Virus record (IMG/VR): IMGVR_UViG_3300026533_000004
Span: 1 to 48,156 of that record
Source: a virus
DNA: 48,156 bases
Reading direction: 5' to 3' (one strand)
Shown: positions 39,960-47,644 of the stretch, piece by piece
Layout of the letters: each line of letters starts with the position of its first letter
How positions within the stretch are numbered: the stretch's first letter is position 1
Notes under the pieces: generated by a model
What the model was told of the DNA's origin: nothing
Database searches by the model: none
Seen by the model: only the letters and a program-made list of their open reading frames with translations
Made by a program: the position numbers and the translations under genes

Positions 39960-40528
39960 ATGCAAGATGAATTAATTATACAATTAAATAAACCTATTAA
40001 AATAGCACATAATGGAGACCTTAGAGAAGTGGAGATATTAAATATATATCCACCTAATATTAAAGGTTTTAATTTATATGCAGATATTAAAAGTATTATC
40101 ACTAAATCAGTATTAGATATGCAAAATAAGGTTAATTCTAATCAAAATATTGAAAGTGATGATAATGAAGATGAAAAATTACCTTTGGAGTTATTTTTAG
40201 CTACTAATACACTTAATTCATTAAGTGAAAAAGTTAATAAATATTTATTTAACTTTGCTAAATTTGACGGAGAAATAGCAGTTAATAAAAATAATATTTT
40301 AAAATTATCTATTAAAGATTATAATAATATTTTAGAGCGTGTAAGCTATTTTTTATTTCAAATTTAACTAATGCTACTATTGGCATTATAGAAGATATGA
40401 TATTTAATATATCTCTCTATATGCAAGGTGGTATTAGTTATGAATATTTGGAAAATATAAGCGTATTAAAAGTGCAGAAATTATACAAAAAATGTAAAAA
40501 GCATAGTAAAGAGATTAATAAATCTTAA
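39960..40528 (+). CDS. Tail assembly chaperone with programmed -1 frameshift
   Basis: The zero frame (39960-40367, 135 residues) is acidic and helical, ending FLFQI. At TTTTTTA (40349-40355), in phase T-TTT-TTA, a -1 slip continues in a second frame to the stop at 40528, adding SNLTNATIGIIEDMIFNISL and then a Lys-rich tail. This matches the G/GT-type chaperone arrangement known in lambda, Mu and many other phages, where both forms guide the tape measure. The tape measure itself is elsewhere (23933). Confidence 0.8.
40349..40355 (+). promoter_or_regulatory. Slippery heptamer T TTT TTA
   Basis: Classic X_XXY_YYZ -1 frameshift site in phase with the chaperone zero frame. The zero-frame stop lies 10 bases further on at 40365-40367, and the -1 frame is open for about 175 bases. 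Confidence 0.8.
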
Positions 40529-40548
40529 ACTATGCTAAAAGGGAGTAT

Positions 40549-41220
40549 ATGAAATTATTGGAACATATAGATTTAACTCAATATTGGTTAAGTGGTAGAT
40601 TTAATAGTTTAATTACTTGTAAGGATAGTAATATATATAAATTTTTACAAGTAATTAACAATACTTTAAATAATGTAATTGATAAAATTAATAATATATA
40701 TCTATCTATTTACCCATGTTTAGGTGTTAAATTACTTAAAGAACATGAATTAGAATTAGCGATACCCGATAGTATATTTAATGTAGATAGGGATATTTAT
40801 AGATTTACTTATAAATTCCCGATACCTTTTAGAGACGGTGATACTACAAGTGGATATAATCCTATTAAAATACGCCAAATAGATGTATTTGTTAAAAAAT
40901 ACTTAATGCAAGATAATAGTGAAATAGGATTTAAAAGAATTGCAGGGTGTTACGGTCACAGTCTTAAATTTGAGATAGAAAGTAAAGATAGACATTTAAC
41001 ATTCCCTTATATATTCCCTATATGTTTTCAATGTGCTAAAAGTGGTAATACTGTTAAAATTACTATATATGGTAATCCTAGTATTATTCTAGTGCAAAAA
41101 TTAAGTTTTATATTTAATTATATAAAAAGGATAGATATGAAACTTATAATAGTTAAAAGTGAAGATGATAATATTTATAATCCTAAAGATTATTGTCCGT
41201 GTAAGGAATTTAATGATTAA
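40549..41220 (+). CDS. Tail protein, YmfQ/Mu gp48-like (DUF2313 type)
   Basis: 223 residues. The N-terminal pattern LLEHIDLTQYWLSGRFNSLITCKDSNIYKFLQVINNTLNNVIDKI and the block YPCLGVKLLKEHELELAIPDSIF (about 53-77) fit the DUF2313/YmfQ family, wedge-tip proteins to which fibres attach. C-terminal Cys cluster (NPKDYCPCKEF). GGGAG precedes the ATG. It is followed by a small membrane protein and a fibre gene, as expected. Confidence 0.7.
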   Translation: MKLLEHIDLTQYWLSGRFNSLITCKDSNIYKFLQVINNTLNNVIDKINNIYLSIYPCLGVKLLKEHELELAIPDSIFNVDRDIYRFTYKFPIPFRDGDTTSGYNPIKIRQIDVFVKKYLMQDNSEIGFKRIAGCYGHSLKFEIESKDRHLTFPYIFPICFQCAKSGNTVKITIYGNPSIILVQKLSFIFNYIKRIDMKLIIVKSEDDNIYNPKDYCPCKEFND

Positions 41221-41332
41221 TTTAATATTATTTATACCATTTTTAATTATAATAAGTTTAATGATTATAATTGGTTCAATTATAGTATTTTTGCAAATTT
41301 TATATTATTTATTAAAGGAGTTTTTAAAATGA
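41213..41332 (+). CDS. Very small membrane protein (39 residues)
   Basis: ATG 41213 overlaps the end of the gp48-like gene, preceded by AAGGA; its TGA overlaps the fibre ATG (ATGA). The sequence is one or two hydrophobic helices (MINLILFIPFLIIISLMIII then GSIIVFLQILYYLLKEFLK). Tight coupling on both sides supports translation. A holin-like or coupling peptide is possible. Confidence 0.6.
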   Translation: MINLILFIPFLIIISLMIIIGSIIVFLQILYYLLKEFLK

Positions 41333-42255
41333 TACAATTATCAAATATGGTTACAGGTTCAGAGTTAACAGCTACACAATGGGATAATCACAGTAAAGAA
41401 TTAGAAAATGTAGTTACATTTGCAGGGTTAAGTCTTAGTGAAAATGAAAATGATTTAGCTAGAGCCATTGATATATTTAGTAAATCTAACATTTATGACA
41501 CTACAAATAGTGGTAATGATTATACTATTATAAATAGAGGTTTATCAGTAGAAGAGTTAAAAGCTGGTATGATTGTATTTGTAAGATTTAATAAAGCAAA
41601 TACAGATAGTGTTAGATTAGATTTTGGTAGTGGTTTTATTAATGTAAAAAATGCAGATAATAGTTATTTAACAGGTATGAGATTTAAAGATGGTGCTATT
41701 ATACCTTTATTTTATAATGGTAGTGATTTTATATCTACTATTTATTTATATAAATATATTAATAATAATATAAACGGTTATTTTAATTTTGTTACAGATA
41801 ATAATGCAGTTATAAGTCCTTATATTGAGTGGAACACTGATTATTTAGAAAATCAAACATACAAATTATTAATAGTTAGGGGTAATATAGTAAAAGATTT
41901 TTTAACTTTAGAAATAATTTTATTCGTTGAGGGTGATTTAAAAGATAATGACGGTAATGCTGATTATATAAAAATTGATATAAATAAATTTTTTAATGAT
42001 AAATATAATTATGATGTTAAAATATCTAATAATCAAACAGGAACAGGTGTTATAGTTGCAGAAAATACAACTATACCTTATTTATATTCACCATGTCCTA
42101 TTTTATTTGATGTTTGGGAAGATGGAACATCTTTTAGTAATAAATTAATTACAGATATGGGTCACAGAGGTTGGATATGGGATAATGCAGTTACTACGCA
42201 ATATAATAAATTAAGATTTTATTTCCAAACAAATGTAAAAATAGAGGTTGTATAA
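41329..42255 (+). CDS. Tail fibre protein
   Basis: 308 residues. Start MIQLSNMVTGSELTATQWDNHSKELENVV is a typical fibre attachment region, then beta-rich repeats and a C-terminal domain with IYDVWEDGTSFSN-like segment and GHRGWIWDNAVTTQYNKLRFYFQTNVKIEV. Located directly after the gp48-like wedge protein, the usual place for host-recognition fibres. It overlaps the portal start by one base. Confidence 0.65.
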   Translation: MIQLSNMVTGSELTATQWDNHSKELENVVTFAGLSLSENENDLARAIDIFSKSNIYDTTNSGNDYTIINRGLSVEELKAGMIVFVRFNKANTDSVRLDFGSGFINVKNADNSYLTGMRFKDGAIIPLFYNGSDFISTIYLYKYINNNINGYFNFVTDNNAVISPYIEWNTDYLENQTYKLLIVRGNIVKDFLTLEIILFVEGDLKDNDGNADYIKIDINKFFNDKYNYDVKISNNQTGTGVIVAENTTIPYLYSPCPILFDVWEDGTSFSNKLITDMGHRGWIWDNAVTTQYNKLRFYFQTNVKIEVV

Positions 42256-43571
42256 TGGCTATTGATACTATTAGAGATATTGCAAAATATACAGAGTTAA
42301 TTAAAATTAAAGATTTTTATAATGTTAATAATCCTTTTAACTATTTAATTAAATGGGATAAGGAAGATATTGATAAATTTGAGTGGCGTAAAAAAGTATC
42401 CTATCTAAAAAATTTCACTAAACCTATTGTAAATGGATTAGTGAATAGATTATTTATTAAACAGCATATTTTTAATATCTCTAATGAAGAGTATTTAAAG
42501 GATATAGATTTACAAGGAGATAGTTTAAAAGCATTTATTAAAAAAGCTACTATGTTAGCTATTAGAGATGGATTATGTTTAATTTATGCAGGGACTAATA
42601 ATAAATTTGTAAATATTAGTAAATTAGATGAAGAAAGATATAATATAAGAGGATATTTAAAATTATATGAATATAACCAAATAGTTAATTATAGATATTC
42701 AAATAATATTCTCACTCAAATAGTTTTACAAGAGCAGATATTTATAAATGATGATAAAGATGAATATAATACTATTGAAGTCACTAAATATATTAGATTA
42801 TTTATAGGTGGTGGAGAGGTATATATTAAAAATGGTAATAAAATTGAACTAATTGATAGTTGGAATAATAATTTAAGTTATATACCTATTACTATATTCT
42901 ATGGAACTCTTGATTATACTAATTTAAATGCAAATAGTATTATAAAAGATATAGTAGAATTAAATCAATCACATTATAATTTATCTAGTGGATTAATGAA
43001 TATATCACATATAGTTTCTAATCCTATACCTATTTTATATGGTCAACCTCAAAATTTAGATAGAGACCTTAAATTAGGTGTAAATAGTGTAATTATGTTT
43101 CCTACAGCTCAAAACAATGCTTTTAAATTTGAATGGGTTGAAGTATTAGGAAATGGTGTAAAAATTGCAGAAAGGGAAATAGATAAATTAGAAGAGTATA
43201 TAATATCTATATCTTTTGATATTTTAAGAGTGGATAAAATAAATACAGCAACAGAGGCTATTATTAAAGATAATAATAATAAATCTATATTATCTACTAT
43301 TGCTGATAATTTAGAAAGTTCTATAAATAAAGCATTATCTATATTAGAAACTTTAACTAATACTAAAATAGGTAATATAGAGATAAATAAAGATATTGAT
43401 AGCACTAGATTAAATGCTGAAAGTATTAAAAATTTAATTGAACTTCGTAAAAATAATATTATTTCAACTGAAACTATTTTAGATAGTTTAATGAAAGGTG
43501 AAATAATAGATAATATAGATATTGATAATGAATTAGCTAAAATTCAAAGAGATATGCAATTAGGTATTTAA
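42255..43571 (+). CDS. Portal protein (DUF4055 family)
   Basis: 438 residues. The start, WRKKVSYLKNFTKPIVNGLVNRLFIKQH (about 46-73), the block SLKAFIKKATMLAIRDGLCLIYAGT (about 92-116), and DIVELNQSHYNLSSGLMNISHIVSNPIPILYG (about 235-266) match DUF4055-type portals; the C-terminal half includes helices characteristic of the stem. Twelve copies would form the DNA gate. It overlaps the convergent 60-residue gene by four bases. Confidence 0.8.
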   Translation: MAIDTIRDIAKYTELIKIKDFYNVNNPFNYLIKWDKEDIDKFEWRKKVSYLKNFTKPIVNGLVNRLFIKQHIFNISNEEYLKDIDLQGDSLKAFIKKATMLAIRDGLCLIYAGTNNKFVNISKLDEERYNIRGYLKLYEYNQIVNYRYSNNILTQIVLQEQIFINDDKDEYNTIEVTKYIRLFIGGGEVYIKNGNKIELIDSWNNNLSYIPITIFYGTLDYTNLNANSIIKDIVELNQSHYNLSSGLMNISHIVSNPIPILYGQPQNLDRDLKLGVNSVIMFPTAQNNAFKFEWVEVLGNGVKIAEREIDKLEEYIISISFDILRVDKINTATEAIIKDNNNKSILSTIADNLESSINKALSILETLTNTKIGNIEINKDIDSTRLNAESIKNLIELRKNNIISTETILDSLMKGEIIDNIDIDNELAKIQRDMQLGI

Positions 43572-43750
43572 TACTTATTACATATCTTAATTAACCTTTT
43601 ATACCTCTCCATAACTTTTTTATTCTTATATTTTTTAGCATAGTTATAATATTTTAATAACCTACTACATTTATTTTTTATAGGGTTGTTAAAATCTTTA
43701 TGATTTATATCTGCATTTAAAATACTTACTATAATTAATAGTATTCTCAC
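43568..43750 (-). CDS. Small exported basic protein
   Basis: 60 residues. N-terminus MRILLIIVSILNADINHKDF has a short signal-peptide-like hydrophobic run, followed by a highly basic tail (KYYNYAKKYKNKKVMERYKRLIKICNKY) with two cysteines. AAAGGAG precedes the ATG on the minus strand. It might be a spanin-like or host-envelope protein. Short and isolated between plus genes, so moderate confidence. Confidence 0.5.
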   Translation of the reverse strand: MRILLIIVSILNADINHKDFNNPIKNKCSRLLKYYNYAKKYKNKKVMERYKRLIKICNKY

Positions 43751-43842
43751 TTTTTTAACTCCTTTTTGAGATATTATATCTTAATAAATATATTTTTAAT
43801 TTTAGATATAATAGATATGTTTTTTACTTAAGGAGTTCTTAA

Positions 43843-43983
43843 ATGTTTAAAAAAGATATAATAAAGATAGTATATATAATCTTAATAGTAATATCTATAT
43901 TTATATCCTTATCTAAAAATAAACAAACGATAATTGATATAAATATATCAAAAGAGGGTTGTGAAATAATAATAATAAAATAA
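43843..43983 (+). CDS. Small membrane protein (46 residues)
   Basis: ATG 43843 with AAGGAGTTCTTA upstream and TATAAT at 43807-43812; TAA at 43981. Sequence: MFKKDIIKIVYIILIVISIF then ISLSKNKQTIIDINISKEG and CEIIIIK. One N-terminal membrane helix and a small outer domain with a cysteine. It is convergent-free and divergent from the exported gene at 43568, so the two may form a small lysis or exclusion pair. Confidence 0.6.
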   Translation: MFKKDIIKIVYIILIVISIFISLSKNKQTIIDINISKEGCEIIIIK

Positions 43984-44025
43984 AAATATAGGTATAATTT
44001 AAATAAAAACACAAAGGATTAATAA

Positions 44026-44739
44026 ATGCTAGATTTAAAAGATATAATACAAGATGAAGAGGTATTAAAACAAGTTAATAGTATAGTAGAGCAAGAGATT
44101 AATAAATATAAAGAGGCTCAAAGTAAGCAGATGAATACTATTAATGAATTAAAAAAGACTATTGAAAATAAAGATAGTGAAATTGCAAGTATTAAAAATA
44201 TAATAGGTATAGATAAAGATACTCCTATTAATGAAGAGTTAATTAAAAGTAAATTTGTAGAAAATAATAAAGATTTAACTAAAATTGAGGCTAAATATAA
44301 TGAAATTATCAGTGAATTAAATAAAAAATTTGAGGCTAAAGAAAATGAATATAAACAGCAGTTAGAAACTTTAGCTAATGAAAAGCGTAATCTTATTTTA
44401 GAGGGTAAAATTAAAAATATACCTAATATAAATCCACAAGAGGGTGCATTAGAGGATATAGTTAGATACCTTAAAGAGAATGCTAACATAGATGATGTAA
44501 CGGGTAATATTATTTATAAAAATGGAGATGATATTATTAGAAATGATAAAGGTTTACCACTTACTATAGAAGAGAAATTAACTCAACTTAAAAATACTAA
44601 AAAGTATTTGTTTAAAACAGATGTTCAGATAGATAAATCTACATCTATACCTAATAATCCTATATATTCAAATAAAAATAGTGATTTCGCTAGTAGAATG
44701 AGACAAAGAGCTTTACAATTAGGTATTAGAACATATTAA
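44026..44739 (+). CDS. Capsid scaffolding protein
   Basis: 237 residues. A long charged coiled coil (about 10-135, VLKQVNSIVEQEINKYKEAQ, NELKKTIENKDSEIASIKNI, ELNKKFEAKENEYKQQLETL) and a basic C-terminus (NSDFASRMRQRALQLGIRTY), the usual capsid-binding end of scaffolds. TATAAT at 43993-43998 and AAAGGATTAATAA upstream. The coat gene, normally next, is at 3216 across the hub operon. Confidence 0.75.
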   Translation: MLDLKDIIQDEEVLKQVNSIVEQEINKYKEAQSKQMNTINELKKTIENKDSEIASIKNIIGIDKDTPINEELIKSKFVENNKDLTKIEAKYNEIISELNKKFEAKENEYKQQLETLANEKRNLILEGKIKNIPNINPQEGALEDIVRYLKENANIDDVTGNIIYKNGDDIIRNDKGLPLTIEEKLTQLKNTKKYLFKTDVQIDKSTSIPNNPIYSNKNSDFASRMRQRALQLGIRTY

Positions 44740-44762
44740 AAGTGGTATTACTTTACCACTTT
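44739..44762. terminator. Bidirectional terminator between scaffold and holin genes
   Basis: AAAGTGGTA (44739-44747) pairs with TACCACTTT (44754-44762); both genes' stops adjoin it and T/A runs flank both sides. Confidence 0.65.
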
Positions 44763-45110
44763 ATTAATTAAATACTTTAAAATATTAGAAGTATTATTTA
44801 ATAATAAATCCAATATACTCTTACCAAATAATCCCAGCATAAAACCTACACTAGGTGTTATTTTAGCATTATCTAAACCTTTAGATATTATAAATAAATC
44901 TATTATTGGAATTATATATAATGCTACTGTTATACTTATAAATATAATCATTAATATATATTTTATTCTAATTTTATTATTTTTATAAAAATAATATACT
45001 AATGCACCTAAACTAACACTAAGAGTAGGTTCTATTATACTTAATATAAAATTTATAGTAATAATAGTTAACTCCAAACTATCAATATCATCTAAATTAT
45101 CAATATGCAT
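44748..45110 (-). CDS. Holin-like membrane protein
   Basis: 120 residues with three probable membrane helices: about 17-42 (TIITINFILSIIEPTLSVSLGALVYYF), 50-71 (YILMIIFISITVALYIIPIIDLFII) and 85-105 (VGFMLGLFGKSILDLLL), an acidic N-terminus (MHIDNLDDIDSLE) and a basic C-terminus (LKYLINKVVK). The size and charge layout are those of class I holins. It is far from the endolysin. AAGGAGTTTAACC precedes the ATG. Confidence 0.6.
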   Translation of the reverse strand: MHIDNLDDIDSLELTIITINFILSIIEPTLSVSLGALVYYFYKNNKIRIKYILMIIFISITVALYIIPIIDLFIISKGLDNAKITPSVGFMLGLFGKSILDLLLNNTSNILKYLINKVVK

Positions 45111-45180
45111 GGTTAAACTCCTTATTTTTATTTTAATTATACCTAATTTATTAAAAAATTACAAAAATAATATAAATTAC

Positions 45181-45209
45181 TTGACTTTAAATGTTCATTA
45201 TGATATAAT
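45181..45209 (+). promoter_or_regulatory. Early-type promoter (796-residue gene)
   Basis: TTGACT (45181-45186), 17-base spacer containing the palindrome-like AATGTTCATT (45190-45199), TATAAT (45204-45209). Confidence 0.75.
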
Positions 45210-45241
45210 AAGGAGTAAAAATAAAATTAAAAGGATTAAAA

Positions 45242-47632
45242 ATGCAAATCACATTTACAACTGAAAGTATTAGAAAAGATATACTAAGTCAAGAGGTTAT
45301 TAAAACTATTGCTAAAAGTCTTGAAGAAAAAACTGCTACTATTAGTAATAATGAATTAAACAAAGCTTTAATAGCTAAAAATGAAGAGTTAAAAGCTACT
45401 ATAAATAGTTTATTAAATGAAAAAGAAGAATTAATTAATAGAGTGCAAGAGTTACAAACAGCAAATGAGGAATTAGTTAATTTAAATAAAGAGTTAACTA
45501 ATAAAACATCTAGTGATAATAATGAAAGAGTATCTAAACTTGAAGAGGAAATTAAACATCTCCAAACTATCATTAGTAACAAAGATAAATTTATTGCTAA
45601 AATGAATGAAGAGTTAAAAGCAAGTGAAGATGTTTTAAATAATGATACAGAAAAGGCAATTACACAAACTAAAGTTAGTGAAAATGAAGATACTCCTAAA
45701 AAAGATATTGCAATATCTAAAGTTGTTAGTAACGAAGTGCAAGAGGAATTAAATGATAGTTATAAACACAACATATACATTAGATTTAAAGAACCATTGA
45801 AAAGATATTTAGGAGTTAAGAGAATTGGAGAAAAGAAAGCAATTATAGAGTTACAAAAAATATCTAAAAATCTTAGTATTGACGGTTTAGAAAATTTCTT
45901 CAATACTAAAAATGAAGATACTCCTAAAGAAGATATTGATATTGAAGCAGAGCTATTGCAATTTGATGAAATTAAAGATAAAATTAAAGAGGGTAAGCAA
46001 CAACCTCTAAATAAAAAATTTGATAATTTTGCAAAAAGGTTTAAAGATGAATACAATAAAAAAGCTACTAAAAAAGCAGTTAGTTTATTCATCAAAGATA
46101 ATTTAGAAAAACATTATCCAAATAGTTATAAATTAATAGTAGATACTAAAGGATATAATTTTAGTGGTTTTAAATCAGCAAAATATATTTATGAAGCAAC
46201 AGAAGATATTTATAATACTATTGTAAATGTAATTAATAAGCAAGTTGAATTAAATAATACTAACTCTTTTAAAAATAGAGTATTGGAAGAGTTAGATGAT
46301 TTATATCATGATGATATTAAGTTTGATGAACTAACTATAGATATTGATGATGTTAAAAAAGTTGAAAGTGAATTAACAAATGAAGATTTTAAAAATGATG
46401 ATGAGTTACAAAAACAATTCAATTACTACTATAAGCTTTATAATAATAGTAAATTATATCAATATCTTAATGCTAAAATTGCAAGTAAAATAAATGTAAA
46501 TGAAGATATTGATAATAAAACTCTTATTAAAACTATCTATAAAACATTCATTAATAATGATATTAGAAAAGCAGTAGTAGAGTTTATGCAAGAGGAAAAG
46601 TTAGATAGTATCTTAAATCTTAATAAAGAGCAATTTAATAAGTTTCAAGATTTAATTATTGAAAATATGCAAGATGATACATCTACTACCTCAACAGTTC
46701 AAAATCTATCTAATGAAGATAGTGAAGTAATTAATCAATTAGATGAGTTCTTAAATAATGATGATATTCAATTTGAGGATTTAGATATTAGTTATGAGCA
46801 GGTTGATAAATTATACTATAATATAAAAGAGTATAAAGCAGATGATGATAGTGAATTGGATAAGTTTAGAAACTTTTTCACTTATTATGCTAATTTTGCA
46901 GATACATACAATTTTGATAAAGAGTTATCTATAAAAGAAAACTTTAAAAAGTATGTTAATATTGATGAAACTCCTTGCTTATCTGATTTAGATTTATCTA
47001 ATAGTGATTTAGATATTGAGTTAATTGAAGATTTTAAATCTAATCCTAATAAATATAGTGATAGATTTTATTCAGCAATTATATTAAAATTAGGATTAAA
47101 GGATATATATAATAAGGTTATTACTAAAGACTTCAATTTAAAAACAAATACTCCATGTGAAATATTGCAAAAAGTATTATCTATATATTTAGATAATACT
47201 AATCAAAATGTAAGAGATGAAATTGAAGTATTAGATGAGAAGTATAGAAAGTTGTATGAATATTTACAAGTCAATAACTTTGATATGGAAAAGATGATAG
47301 AGTTAGGTTTGATAACTAGAGATTATGAAATGCCTGATGATAGAAAAAAAGAGTATGATAGGTTAATATCTGATGATAATCCTACATATCAAAAAGTGCT
47401 TAAATTAAAGAGAAGTTTGAAAGCAAGAGTATCTAAAGATAGTAAGTTAGAAAATGTAATAAATACATATAATGCAACAAATCTAACTAAAGATGAAAAA
47501 TTAGCAATATTTAAAATATTTAGATATTTCCATGATGTCCAATTTGATAATTGGGACTATAAGCGTGTAATGGAAATTATGCTAATTTTAGATAAAGAAA
47601 AGGAAGATATTATTATAGATGAGGATTTTTAA
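45242..47632 (+). CDS. Large repeat protein of unknown function
   Basis: 796 residues, with its own strong early-type promoter and an AAAATTAAAAGGATTAAAA leader. N-terminal coiled coil (about 35-130). Afterwards, diverged repeats of roughly 120 residues can be aligned by eye: DDIKFDELTIDIDDVKKVESELTNEDFKNDDELQKQFNYYYKLY and DDIQFEDLDISYEQVDKLYYNIKEYKADDDSELDKFRNFFTYY, with related segments before and after. Very acidic (Asp/Glu) overall. NEDTPKKDI/NEDTPKEDI is a short direct repeat. It is neither in a structural operon nor similar to known replication proteins. Co-regulation with replication genes suggests an early role. Confidence 0.6.
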   Translation: MQITFTTESIRKDILSQEVIKTIAKSLEEKTATISNNELNKALIAKNEELKATINSLLNEKEELINRVQELQTANEELVNLNKELTNKTSSDNNERVSKLEEEIKHLQTIISNKDKFIAKMNEELKASEDVLNNDTEKAITQTKVSENEDTPKKDIAISKVVSNEVQEELNDSYKHNIYIRFKEPLKRYLGVKRIGEKKAIIELQKISKNLSIDGLENFFNTKNEDTPKEDIDIEAELLQFDEIKDKIKEGKQQPLNKKFDNFAKRFKDEYNKKATKKAVSLFIKDNLEKHYPNSYKLIVDTKGYNFSGFKSAKYIYEATEDIYNTIVNVINKQVELNNTNSFKNRVLEELDDLYHDDIKFDELTIDIDDVKKVESELTNEDFKNDDELQKQFNYYYKLYNNSKLYQYLNAKIASKINVNEDIDNKTLIKTIYKTFINNDIRKAVVEFMQEEKLDSILNLNKEQFNKFQDLIIENMQDDTSTTSTVQNLSNEDSEVINQLDEFLNNDDIQFEDLDISYEQVDKLYYNIKEYKADDDSELDKFRNFFTYYANFADTYNFDKELSIKENFKKYVNIDETPCLSDLDLSNSDLDIELIEDFKSNPNKYSDRFYSAIILKLGLKDIYNKVITKDFNLKTNTPCEILQKVLSIYLDNTNQNVRDEIEVLDEKYRKLYEYLQVNNFDMEKMIELGLITRDYEMPDDRKKEYDRLISDDNPTYQKVLKLKRSLKARVSKDSKLENVINTYNATNLTKDEKLAIFKIFRYFHDVQFDNWDYKRVMEIMLILDKEKEDIIIDEDF

Positions 47633-47639
47633 CCTCATC
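47618..47639 (+). terminator. Terminator between the 796-residue gene and the spike gene
   Basis: GATGAGG (47618-47624) pairs with CCTCATC (47633-47639) around an 8-base loop and is followed by TTCTTTT. It overlaps the last codons of the repeat-protein gene. Confidence 0.6.
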
Positions 47640-47644
47640 TTCTT

